Assembly (NCBI GenBank): GCA_937895685.1
Contig: CALBMC010000066.1
Location: forward strand, 1 to 35,549
Length of the DNA stretch: 35,549 nucleotides
Direction: 5' to 3'
DNA from: an uncultured bacterium
GTDB lineage: Bacteria > Patescibacteriota > Minisyncoccia > Phycocordibacterales > UBA9973
This document shows, in pieces, positions 23,498-31,148 of this stretch (position 1 is the stretch's first letter; every line of letters begins with the position of its first letter). A program made the translations under genes and the position numbers. A model generated the notes under the pieces. The model did no database searches. It was not told the DNA's origin and saw only the letters and a list, made by a program, of their open reading frames with translations.

Positions 23498-25411
23498 TTA
23501 ATTTATTACTTTTCCTCCTGTATCGGCAACCCCACTATCAGTATACAAACTGGTTGTTAAGGCGTTTCTGGTTGCAGACAGGCTTTCTCCTGTAAACTTA
23601 TCCTTTCCAGTCAAAGTAGTCTTATTTATAACAGTCGGAGCAATTCCAACCTGAGAAACTGAAGGGATAAGACCCACCTGGAAGGATACGCTTCTGTGAC
23701 CTGAAGTATATCCTACACCTTTTTGGATATCTCCCAAATCCCACCTTATAGTTCTAGATAATTCATCAAAAGTTACATTTTCACTACCAGGAGAGACCTT
23801 CCCCTTCCAAGAAACATAGTTTGGTAAGGTTGCCTCAGCGACTCCACCACCGATTGTATTAGAAGAGTTAGCAACAGTCCAAGTAACAGTATATGTTGTC
23901 TCATTGTCTGCCTTCGGTGGGATTGGTCCAGTGTTTGTAAACGGACCCTCCTTGTGTGTTACCTCACCTGTTATAGAAAGATTTGAATTTACTTTTGCTC
24001 TAGCGGTTGTTGCATTTGAAACAGATTCACTTACTCCATCTGAAGAAGCTTTTGTTCCTTTCATTGAAATAGAAATAACTACTTCTGGGTTTGATATCAA
24101 CCCAACCCCAGGAGAATACTGTGGAAGTGGAGTGAAGTTAAACGACAAGGTTCCAGTCTCACCAGGTTCAACTGATTGGAATTTTGTGTAATTTGTAGAA
24201 TCCCAAACAATCGTGTTATCAAATGATCGGAAAAATCCACTGTTTACATCGATACTGTTTTTATCATATGCACTTCCTGAAATTGTTGCAGTTATTTCCG
24301 CTCCTATAATTCTGGTTGGTAAGTTATTTACCCACTCGATTTCAACTTCTGAATTATCACCTGATGGAACGGACACTGACTCACCAGAAGAACCATTTAT
24401 TTTTACAGTAGAGGCAAAGAAAGGTTTAACAATGTTGACTGTATGCAAATAAGAAGTAAGCGTAATAGCTAGAGTACTTGGATCACCCGGCTCTTCAATT
24501 CCAGTTTCAAAACGGAAAACCCTATCATCTCCATCTTCGCCAGACAAAGTTCCTTTTATTTCAATCTTTTTATTTGCTCCAGGAGGAATGTCCCCAAAAG
24601 ACCAAACATTGTCCCCCACGGTTGGTGTGATATCTGATGATTTATACAAGAAACCAAAAGGATAAGTCGCCTTAACAGAAAGATCTTCTATAACCTCTTC
24701 TGAATTTGAACTTACATCAACAACCAAGGTTATCTCTTGGTTGGAAGCTATTGTTTCAGGTCCTGTGACAGAGACTAGTATTGGAGCACTTCTAAGTGTC
24801 ACATCAAAAGTTGCCTCTTTTACGAAAATGGCGCTTGAATTCTTAACTCTATATTCAAGAGTTGCTTTGATTGTTTTGATACTTCCCTCTTCTCCAAAAA
24901 GCAAAACCTCACTTTCTTCTGTGACAGTATCCCGAGAAGGAACCTCTCCCAAAGAAATTCGCTCTCTGACTATCTCCTCACCTCCTACGCCAGCACCTTT
25001 CGGATAACTTATAATCAAATCAGCAAGCTCAAGAGGTAAACCATTTTTGTTTTTTATTTCCACCTGAATCGGAAGAGTCTCACCTCCTTCAGCAAAAGCG
25101 TTTCCAAAAATATTTATTTCTATGTTTTTGTCAGAAACAGTTGTTGTTCCTCTAAATATAGAAAGCCCGGCAACTAATAAAGCTAGTACGAAAAAACCAA
25201 CAGAAAATAAAAAGAATTTCTTTATGTGATGGTGTTTTACTTTTGACATAATATTTTTTGGCTCTTCTACTTCCTCTTTTATGTTCCAATTATCCTGAGT
25301 TTCTGGTTTTTTCTTTTCGTGCAATCCTTCAAATCCGTGTTTTTTCTGAGAAAAAATATTTGTATAAAGCTTTCTATTGGCCTTCTCAAGCCGATCAATA
25401 TCTTCTTTCAT
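23498..25411 (-). CDS. Large unknown single-pass membrane protein with outward beta-sandwich (DUF11/Ig-like) repeats
   Basis: 637 aa. A charged cytoplasmic N-terminus (1-62), one membrane helix (about 66-84, FFLFSVGFFVLALLVAGLSI), then about 550 outward residues of beta-rich modules: LPIQVEIKNKNGLPLELADL, VTGPETIASNQEITLVVDVS, VWSFGDIPPGANKKIEIKGT, WTVANSSNTIGGGVAEATLP. The recurring 'W-D-L-G-D-I' and 'V-E-P-G-E-T-G-T-L-S-F' turns are those of DUF11/Ig-like repeats. No catalytic motif. Probably a structural or adhesive envelope protein. It sits between recO and glyQS, 4 nt before glyQS, and starts 7 nt behind the best extended -10 in the window. Confidence 0.7.
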   Translation of the reverse strand: MKEDIDRLEKANRKLYTNIFSQKKHGFEGLHEKKKPETQDNWNIKEEVEEPKNIMSKVKHHHIKKFFLFSVGFFVLALLVAGLSIFRGTTTVSDKNIEINIFGNAFAEGGETLPIQVEIKNKNGLPLELADLIISYPKGAGVGGEEIVRERISLGEVPSRDTVTEESEVLLFGEEGSIKTIKATLEYRVKNSSAIFVKEATFDVTLRSAPILVSVTGPETIASNQEITLVVDVSSNSEEVIEDLSVKATYPFGFLYKSSDITPTVGDNVWSFGDIPPGANKKIEIKGTLSGEDGDDRVFRFETGIEEPGDPSTLAITLTSYLHTVNIVKPFFASTVKINGSSGESVSVPSGDNSEVEIEWVNNLPTRIIGAEITATISGSAYDKNSIDVNSGFFRSFDNTIVWDSTNYTKFQSVEPGETGTLSFNFTPLPQYSPGVGLISNPEVVISISMKGTKASSDGVSESVSNATTARAKVNSNLSITGEVTHKEGPFTNTGPIPPKADNETTYTVTWTVANSSNTIGGGVAEATLPNYVSWKGKVSPGSENVTFDELSRTIRWDLGDIQKGVGYTSGHRSVSFQVGLIPSVSQVGIAPTVINKTTLTGKDKFTGESLSATRNALTTSLYTDSGVADTGGKVIN

Positions 25412-25418
25412 GAAAATA

Positions 25419-25427
25419 ATTATAACA
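25419..25427 (-). promoter_or_regulatory. Extended -10 promoter of the 637-aa membrane protein gene (leaderless candidate)
   Basis: A perfect TGT-TATAAT on the minus strand (25427-25419), exactly 7 nt before the ATG at 25411, which puts the expected start of transcription on the A of ATG. It would also drive glyQS and the M16 gene. Confidence 0.6.
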
Positions 25428-25432
25428 CGAAG

Positions 25433-26008
25433 TTATAAATGGCTTTCGTATATTGCGTTTTTTATAGCTTCCAAAATCTTTTTTCTTGGCAAAGACAGAG
25501 GCGTATCCTCATTTACAGAATATTCGCTTGCAAGAATATCTTTAAATTCTAAATTATTAGCTATATAACCAAGCCTAAAAAGAGACCTGAGGTAAAAAAC
25601 CAATTCTATCTCACCAAGTTTTTCAGAAGAATGCCCCTTCTTTGTCGAAAAAAGGAGTGCTTCCAAATCAGAGTAAATTCCCTTTTCCTCTTTCTCCTTG
25701 TCTACCATTCTTTTTATAAAACGAAACGATTTGGAAACAACTCTGCGAGTTTCTTGATCTAAGATATTTATTCGGTCAACTGGTGTTGCTGAAATAATTC
25801 TCCAAACCTGTTTTCCTCTAACCAAGTCAACTTTTGAAATAGAGCCAATTTGAAGAGAGTATTTTAATTTTGACTTTGCACTACGAACACTCTTTGCAAC
25901 AGCACTTATCATCCCCAATTCTTTGGTAAAAAGCAAAATTGTCATGTCAGCTTCCCCAGTCGGGAAAGTGTCCAAAACTATAGAATTAGTGTGATAAATA
26001 TGATGCAT
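25433..26008 (-). CDS. recO: DNA repair protein RecO, short
   Basis: 191 aa. The N-terminal OB fold is clear (YHTNSIVLDTFPTGEADMTI; LLFTKELGMISAVAKSVRSA with the KSKLKYSLQIG segment), followed by a helical part (about 85-150). RecO brings RecR and RecA to SSB-coated DNA and anneals strands. It is some 50 residues shorter than usual and lacks the four-cysteine zinc finger of many RecO proteins. It follows the hydrolase gene by 2 nt, so it belongs to the ileS-to-recO operon. The SSB with its acidic tip in this window is the expected partner. Confidence 0.88.
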   Translation of the reverse strand: MHHIYHTNSIVLDTFPTGEADMTILLFTKELGMISAVAKSVRSAKSKLKYSLQIGSISKVDLVRGKQVWRIISATPVDRINILDQETRRVVSKSFRFIKRMVDKEKEEKGIYSDLEALLFSTKKGHSSEKLGEIELVFYLRSLFRLGYIANNLEFKDILASEYSVNEDTPLSLPRKKILEAIKNAIYESHL

Positions 26009-26010
26009 AA

Positions 26011-26592
26011 TTATTCAATCATTTCCTTAAGTAATTGTGTCGCTTCCGGGAGATTTTCTATGTTGTCACTTTCAGTAAAATGGCCCATCTCGTGCATAAC
26101 CAAAGTTTTTGCCCCTAGTTTTTCTTCTAAAATATTTTTATTCTCTTCTACTGGAACATAGGGATCATCGTCAGAGAAAATAGCAGAAACTTTGTTTGTA
26201 TGTGTAGAAACTTTTGCAAAATCTATCGGGGTTTCGATCCAAGGTTTTGCAATTTCTGGATCCTCATCTTCATCTAGATTCTCTAGTGTAAGGTAAAACC
26301 AAGGTGCAATGAGCAAGACGCCTCCAACTTTTTTATCTGCTGGCAGAGTTTCAATAAATCGAATAACATTCTGACAACCGACACTGTGACCGACAAAATA
26401 CGTATCTTCATTTACCTCCCCTGTTGCTTCACCTAGTGCAAATACCCAGTCTTCTATTGTCGGAGTGTCCGGATGTGGCATAAGTGGCGCAATAACTTCG
26501 TATCCGGAAGATTGCATTTGTTCCCTTATCCATTTGAGCATCGGCTCATCTGGAGAACCAGACCAACCATGTGCGATGATTATTTTTTTCAT
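26011..26592 (-). CDS. RBBP9/YdeN-type serine hydrolase
   Basis: 193 aa, the usual length of this small alpha/beta-hydrolase family. Opening strand KKIIIAHGWSGSPDEPMLKW with the conserved HGW, nucleophile elbow GHSVG (S70), acid in FSDDDPYVP (D141-D143) and His in MGHF (H171), so the catalytic triad is complete. Substrates are undefined for the family (small esters, peptides or aminoacyl groups). It has no signal peptide, so it is cytoplasmic, and it is 2 nt from both neighbours in the ileS-recO run. Confidence 0.88.
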   Translation of the reverse strand: MKKIIIAHGWSGSPDEPMLKWIREQMQSSGYEVIAPLMPHPDTPTIEDWVFALGEATGEVNEDTYFVGHSVGCQNVIRFIETLPADKKVGGVLLIAPWFYLTLENLDEDEDPEIAKPWIETPIDFAKVSTHTNKVSAIFSDDDPYVPVEENKNILEEKLGAKTLVMHEMGHFTESDNIENLPEATQLLKEMIE

Positions 26593-26594
26593 AT

Positions 26595-27104
26595 TTATTC
26601 TAACGGTTTAAAATTTTGTAAAAAAGAAAATATCTCTTGTCCAGAATTAAGAACAGAATAATTTTCATAATCTTTTTGGGAAAGACAATAAACTTTAATC
26701 CCATTTTCAATCATTGCATCAACCGTTGAATCAAACTCTATTTTGTTTGATACTTTAACTGGATTTTCAGAGGCCCATTCGTATCCATCGCCTTCGTCAA
26801 AGGCTTCATTTGGCAATTCATAAACTGCACCACCTTTATCTCTGTCTCTCAACTCTTGTTCAGTTAGTGGAAACACAGCAAAAACAACGCCTTTTATTTC
26901 GCCAGAGGAATAAGAAAAACCTCTCTCTTTACTCTTAAACATATAAGGTAATGCTTTCACAAGAGAATCTGTAGCAAAAACAAATTCTTTTTTCTCCTTG
27001 TCTTTTTGTCTTGTATTTTCTCTTGGCTCAAAAATCTCTATGTTTCTATTACCAGAACCATGATACAAAACAGGAGGTTTTTCAATTCTGTTTTCTTTTT
27101 CCAT
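26595..27104 (-). CDS. Unknown protein with ADP-ribosyltransferase-like N-terminus
   Basis: 169 aa. It opens with PPVLYHGSGNRNIEIFEPRE and continues with FVFATDSLVKALPYMF; the Y-H-G-S strand plus the later 'V-F-A-T...A' helix recall the NAD-pocket of ART-fold proteins and RNA 2'-phosphotransferases. A later AVYELPNEAFDEGDGYEWAS segment is shared, as far as I recall, with small uncharacterised bacterial proteins of the same plan. No full H-Y-E triad can be assigned by eye, so function is open. It is coupled to ileS by a TAATG stop-start overlap. Confidence 0.55.
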   Translation of the reverse strand: MEKENRIEKPPVLYHGSGNRNIEIFEPRENTRQKDKEKKEFVFATDSLVKALPYMFKSKERGFSYSSGEIKGVVFAVFPLTEQELRDRDKGGAVYELPNEAFDEGDGYEWASENPVKVSNKIEFDSTVDAMIENGIKVYCLSQKDYENYSVLNSGQEIFSFLQNFKPLE

Positions 27105-30100
27105 TACTTTTCTATCTCAACTTTAAATCTAAAATCTTCCGGCTCATCAACAATCAATATAATTTCTCCACTTTCAGACTCAACGAAATCAACCTCTTTA
27201 GCAGAAACCATTTTCATAAACAGTTCTTCATTCTCTCTGATTAAAGCTTCACCCTTTGTGTCTGTTGAGACTGTTATTTTGACCAAATCTCTTGCATCCA
27301 TTCCGAGTTTCTTTCGAAGCTCTTGAATAGAGCGAACCAGTTCTCTGAAGTTTCCTTCTTTCTTGAGTTCTGGAGTAATTGTCGTGTCCAAGTTTATTGT
27401 TCCTTCTGGCAGTGACGCATCGTAGAACATTTCTTTAACATTAACCTCATCCAAAATTATTTCTTCATAATCTTTTCCTAAAGTCTCTCCACTAAAGTGA
27501 ACTTTTGAAAGTGGCTGACGAACTTTTACAGAAGATTTTTGTCGGGCTTCCAAAATCTTGGTAACAACATCTCTGGCTATTTCCATTTCTTTTAGCTCAT
27601 GGGCTTCTTCAAGTTCTTCAGCAAGATTATCTAGTCCTCCCCAATCAAGTAAGTGCACGCTTTCCGCCTCTTCTGGCAATTTAAGCTCTTGCCAAACAAT
27701 CTCTGACAAAAACGGCATTATTGGAGCAACTATTCTTGAGAATTCGCGAAGAACGTAAAACATTGTTACTTTTGCAAATTTGTCTCCGTCTTTCATTCTT
27801 TCTCTAGAACGACGTAAATACCAAGTAGAAATATCATCAACAAATTTTTCAACTGGACGAGAGGCTTCAACAAGATCATACTTTTCCATTCCAGACTGAA
27901 CTTCTGTTTTGAATTTATGCAAAAGAGCAACTGCCCATTTGTCCAAAACATTTTCTAACGAATGTGCATCAAACTCTGTCCCTTCAACAGAAGGATCTCT
28001 GTACAAATTATAGAACTGAAGAACGTTCAATGTTTTCTGACAAACACCTTTATATATTCTATCTACTGCCTTTTCATCAAAGTTTGCATCTTCACCTTTC
28101 ATTAGAGGACTCGACATAAGGTATAGACGAAGTGGATCAACTCCATATTTATCAAACAATATCCATGGATCTGGGAAATTTCCTTTTGACTTAGACATTT
28201 TCTGACCATCGGAGGCAAGGAGAGTTCCAGTGGTTACAACATTCTTAAATGGCGCACGGCCAAAGAGAATAGTTGAGATTGTGTGCATGTAGTAGAACCA
28301 GGTTCGTGTCTGTGCCACATATTCAACTACGAAATCAGCTGGGAACTTTTCTTTTTTCCAAGATTCATTTTCAAAAGGATAGTGTTCCTCCGCAAAAGGC
28401 ATAGAACCAGATTCGAACCAGCAATCAATAACTTCTGGAATTCTCTTGTATTCATTTCCTTCTTCATCTTCCAAAACTATTTCATCAATGTAAGGTCGAT
28501 GTAAATCAAGTTCGAAATTATCATTGTGAGGAAGTGGAACGAAGTCTAGCTTCTTAACCATTCCGTTTTCAAAATATGTAAACCCTATATTTTCTTGAAT
28601 CATCTCCAGTGCCTCTTCCCCGTTCAATCCATAAGCACCAGAAGTCATAGCCCAAAGTGGTCCTCCATGAGAAACTATCAAAAACTTTTTTCCAGAATAT
28701 GTTTTTTCAAGATCATACAAAACAGCTGTCATTCTCTTTTTTACATCAGCGGGACTTTCATCTCCGTTATCGTATTCCTTATAGAAATTTTCTACTGTCT
28801 TTGGGTGCTCCTTAAGAAATTCATCCCAAGTGCGCCCTTCCCAAGAATGAGCTCCAAATTCTCCAAGTCTCTCGTCTACTATTATCTGTGCATCTCGAAG
28901 AACTAAAATGTCTTTTACAATTTCAGCTGTCTCCTTTGCACGAATAAAGTTCGATGTGATTATAAAATCTGGCACAAAATCCAAGTTCTTAGCAGAATCC
29001 TCAACTTGAATTTTTCCTTCTTTTGTAAGATTGAAAGGTGATTTTGCGTTTGTACAAACAAGCCCTCTAATGTTTCCTTCAGTCTCACCGTGGCGCATAA
29101 GATAATATTCGTTCCCTGACTTTTTTGTTTTTTCTCGAAGATCTGTAATTGAAGAGATGAAAATAACCTTTCCGTCTTTTGATTTCCAGAATGGAAGAGG
29201 GCTCGCCCAATATCTATTTCGAGAAATGGTCCAATCAGGAGCTGTATCTAAAACCGCAGGGAATCTTCCCTCTTTCAAGTGTGCAGGTATCCAATTTATA
29301 TTTTTAGATTCTTCTTTAACTTGTTCTTTTATTTTCTGAATTGCCACAAACCAAGAAGGTAGAGCGTAATAAAGAAGTGGTGTATCACAGCGATAACAAT
29401 GTGGGTATGAGTGAATTATTTTTTCTTTTGCAAAAAGTGCTCCTGTTCCGGCTAAATACTTAATTATCAAAATATCAGAAGCTTGATGATCTTCTTTTGG
29501 TTTTACTTTTACTCCAACGAAATCTTTTACTTCATCTACAAAAGTTCCATCCGGATTAACGTGACGAATAAACGGAATATTGTGCTTATTTGCCAAATTC
29601 ATATCATCTTCTCCAAAAGCCGGAGCTTCGTGAGCAATTCCAGTTCCGGTGTCGGCAGTTACAAAATCAGCATGCCAAACTCTCCAAATATTTTGTTTAT
29701 TTGGCATATCAATATCTTTATAATAATCAAATGGAGGTTTATAGGCTTTTCCTATCAATTCTTCACCAAGAAATTCACCAACAACTTCATATTCCTTGTC
29801 TTTCAAAACAGTCGCAACTCTATCACGTGCAATTATTAAAACATCTTCTCCAACTTTAACTTTCTGATAGGTTAGTTTTTCATTTATCGCAATAGCAGTA
29901 TCTCCCGGCAAACTCCATGGTGTTGTAGTCCAAGCCAAAAGATAAGTCCCCGGTTCATCAATAAGTTCAAATTTCACATAAACAGATATGTCTGTTATGT
30001 CCTTATAGCTGTTGTCCATTGCAATCTCAGAGTTTGCAATCGGAGTCTCACAACGAGGACAATATGGCAGAACTCTAACACCCTCATAAAGAAGATCCTT

Positions 30101-30625
30101 TTTTGCAAGCTCAGATAAAGCCCACCAAACACTTTCAATGAAAGTGTTGTCCATTGTTTTGTATCCATTATCAAAATCAACCCATCTTCCAAGTCTCTCA
30201 ATTGTTCCCTTCCATTCTTCTGTATATCCGAGAACTTTACTTCTTGCATGTTCAACAAAGTTCTTAACACCAAGCTTTTCTATCTGATGTCTTCCGGAAA
30301 CACCAAGGTCTTTTTCAACTATATTTTCAATTGGTAACCCATGACAATCCCAACCCCATCTTCGGTCAACATGGAATCCGCGCATTGTTTTATACCGAGC
30401 AATAGCATCTTTGGCGGTAGATCCAAGCAAGTGTCCGTAGTGCGGAAGACCGGTAGCAAAAGGTGGTCCATCATAAAATATTTCATCCCCTTCAGCAGAT
30501 TCTTTATTCAAACTTTTTTCAAAAATATTTTTTTCCTTCCACAGTTTTAGAGCGCTTTCTTCAAGTGAAGCGTAATCTGATTTAAATCTAAAATTATCAG
30601 TTTTTTCTTCTTTGGGTTTATCCAT
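27104..30625 (-). CDS. ileS: Isoleucyl-tRNA synthetase with an inserted histidine-phosphatase domain
   Basis: 1173 aa, against about 930-1050 for ordinary IleRS. HIGH variant PHYGH (61-65), editing domain with WTTTPWSLPGD (232-242) and GTGIAHEAPAFGEDDM (327-342), KMSKS (809-813) and the tRNA-binding helical C-terminus are all intact; the wording (RPYIDEIVL, VIDCWFESGSMPFAEEHYPF) is the eukaryote/archaea-like type 2. Between SSITDLREKT (491-500) and DLHRPYIDEI (707-716), normally a few residues apart, lies a whole histidine-phosphatase branch 1 domain (about 505-697). It heads the operon to recO, has an extended -10 at its start and an attenuator-like hairpin upstream. Confidence 0.95.
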   Translation of the reverse strand: MDKPKEEKTDNFRFKSDYASLEESALKLWKEKNIFEKSLNKESAEGDEIFYDGPPFATGLPHYGHLLGSTAKDAIARYKTMRGFHVDRRWGWDCHGLPIENIVEKDLGVSGRHQIEKLGVKNFVEHARSKVLGYTEEWKGTIERLGRWVDFDNGYKTMDNTFIESVWWALSELAKKDLLYEGVRVLPYCPRCETPIANSEIAMDNSYKDITDISVYVKFELIDEPGTYLLAWTTTPWSLPGDTAIAINEKLTYQKVKVGEDVLIIARDRVATVLKDKEYEVVGEFLGEELIGKAYKPPFDYYKDIDMPNKQNIWRVWHADFVTADTGTGIAHEAPAFGEDDMNLANKHNIPFIRHVNPDGTFVDEVKDFVGVKVKPKEDHQASDILIIKYLAGTGALFAKEKIIHSYPHCYRCDTPLLYYALPSWFVAIQKIKEQVKEESKNINWIPAHLKEGRFPAVLDTAPDWTISRNRYWASPLPFWKSKDGKVIFISSITDLREKTKKSGNEYYLMRHGETEGNIRGLVCTNAKSPFNLTKEGKIQVEDSAKNLDFVPDFIITSNFIRAKETAEIVKDILVLRDAQIIVDERLGEFGAHSWEGRTWDEFLKEHPKTVENFYKEYDNGDESPADVKKRMTAVLYDLEKTYSGKKFLIVSHGGPLWAMTSGAYGLNGEEALEMIQENIGFTYFENGMVKKLDFVPLPHNDNFELDLHRPYIDEIVLEDEEGNEYKRIPEVIDCWFESGSMPFAEEHYPFENESWKKEKFPADFVVEYVAQTRTWFYYMHTISTILFGRAPFKNVVTTGTLLASDGQKMSKSKGNFPDPWILFDKYGVDPLRLYLMSSPLMKGEDANFDEKAVDRIYKGVCQKTLNVLQFYNLYRDPSVEGTEFDAHSLENVLDKWAVALLHKFKTEVQSGMEKYDLVEASRPVEKFVDDISTWYLRRSRERMKDGDKFAKVTMFYVLREFSRIVAPIMPFLSEIVWQELKLPEEAESVHLLDWGGLDNLAEELEEAHELKEMEIARDVVTKILEARQKSSVKVRQPLSKVHFSGETLGKDYEEIILDEVNVKEMFYDASLPEGTINLDTTITPELKKEGNFRELVRSIQELRKKLGMDARDLVKITVSTDTKGEALIRENEELFMKMVSAKEVDFVESESGEIILIVDEPEDFRFKVEIEK
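28535..29113 (-). other. Histidine-phosphatase (phosphoglycerate-mutase-like) domain inside ileS
   Basis: Residues about 505-697 of IleRS. LMRHGETEGN carries the R511-H512-G513 motif (H512 would be the phosphorylated His); TSNFIRAKETAEIV gives the second Arg (R562); ERLGEFGAHSWEGRTW gives the acidic residue (E589) and the W-E-G turn; FLIVSHGGPLW gives the second His (H653). All four pocket residues are present, so the domain looks catalytically able. The flanks match ordinary IleRS, and the frame is uninterrupted. Confidence 0.92.
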
Positions 30626-30637
30626 ATAAGTACTTTA

Positions 30638-30646
30638 ATATTATCA
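30638..30646 (-). promoter_or_regulatory. Extended -10 promoter of ileS
   Basis: TGA-TAATAT on the minus strand (30646-30638), 12 nt before the ileS ATG, downstream of the attenuator-like hairpin. A leader of about 5 nt is predicted. Confidence 0.45.
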
Positions 30647-30662
30647 GCTTGGTCTTTAAACT

Positions 30663-30710
30663 AAAAATGCCCCTCGGGAGGGCAACGATAAAAAATCGGG
30701 TTCCTCCCTA
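30663..30710 (-). promoter_or_regulatory. Attenuator-like element upstream of ileS
   Basis: Minus strand: terminator stem TGCCCT / GGGGCA (30684-30668, one G-U) followed by TTTTT (30667-30663). Its CCTCCC arm (30681-30676) can pair instead with an upstream GGGAGG (30708-30703), enclosing a small CGAT/ATCG hairpin (30698-30695 with 30689-30686). The upstream strand reads AGGGAGGAACC, one base off the T-box bulge context AGGGUGGNACC. Alternative pairing is visible; T-box identity is doubtful. Confidence 0.45.
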
Positions 30711-30778
30711 ATAAAGCGGGCGAATAATAATTGAATTATTGATAACCTGATTCATAAGATGAGTCTAACACTTTTGGC

Positions 30779-30821
30779 CAAAAAACAAAAACCTCACAGC
30801 AACCAAATGGTCGACGTGAGG
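30779..30821 (-). terminator. Intrinsic terminator of the 77-aa gene
   Basis: Minus strand CCTCAC / GTGAGG (30821-30816 with 30797-30792) with an inner CGACC/GGTTG helix, followed by TTTTTGTTTTTT. It begins 12 nt past the stop codon at 30833. Confidence 0.85.
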
Positions 30822-30832
30822 GTGTGCCCGGC

Positions 30833-31066
30833 CTAAGCGGGGGTATTTGCTAATTTATGAGCCAGATCGGGTCTGGCTTCAGAAAAGTTTTGAATAGTTT
30901 CAGCTGGAATATTCGCCTTGGCTTTCTGGGCCTTAGCAAGCATGGCATTCCACTGTTTCTCAACTTCCTTATCTTTTTTTGTTTTGTTGCTCAAAAGCAA
31001 ACAAAATAATCTGTGCGCAACTTCAAAGTGCGTCTTGTTCGGATTTACGGCATTGTTACTACTCAT
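30833..31066 (-). CDS. Small unknown basic protein
   Basis: 77 aa, hydrophilic and helix-prone, rich in Lys, Ala and Asn (AHRLFCLLLSNKTKKDKEVE; WNAMLAKAQKAKANIPAETI), with no signal peptide or membrane helix. I recognise no family. It is supported as a real gene by a good promoter 26 nt upstream and a strong terminator 12 nt downstream, making it a one-gene unit between ileS and the 274-aa gene. It could bind nucleic acid, but nothing shows that directly. Confidence 0.6.
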   Translation of the reverse strand: MSSNNAVNPNKTHFEVAHRLFCLLLSNKTKKDKEVEKQWNAMLAKAQKAKANIPAETIQNFSEARPDLAHKLANTPA

Positions 31067-31092
31067 AAAATATTCTTTTTTGGTTTCCTATG

Positions 31093-31120
31093 TTTATACC
31101 ACATATTCAGATTTTTGCAA
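31093..31120 (-). promoter_or_regulatory. Promoter of the 77-aa gene
   Basis: Minus strand TTGCAA (31120-31115), 16-bp spacer, TATAAA (31098-31093). It starts directly behind the terminator of the upstream gene. Confidence 0.6.
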
Positions 31121-31121
31121 C

Positions 31122-31148
31122 AAAAAAGGCCCCTACTCAAAAGTGGCC
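31122..31148 (-). terminator. Terminator overlapping the end of the 274-aa gene
   Basis: Minus strand GGCCACT / AGGGGCC type stem (31148-31142 with 31134-31128, one mismatch) followed by TTTTTT (31127-31122). The gene's last codons form the left arm and its TGA stop (31139-31137) is in the loop. Confidence 0.65.

Noticed and set aside
30626..30779. Full canonical T-box riboswitch before ileS
   Set aside because: The bulge starts with A, not U, so tRNA CCA pairing fails, and there is no room for a normal stem I. Kept only as an attenuator-like element.
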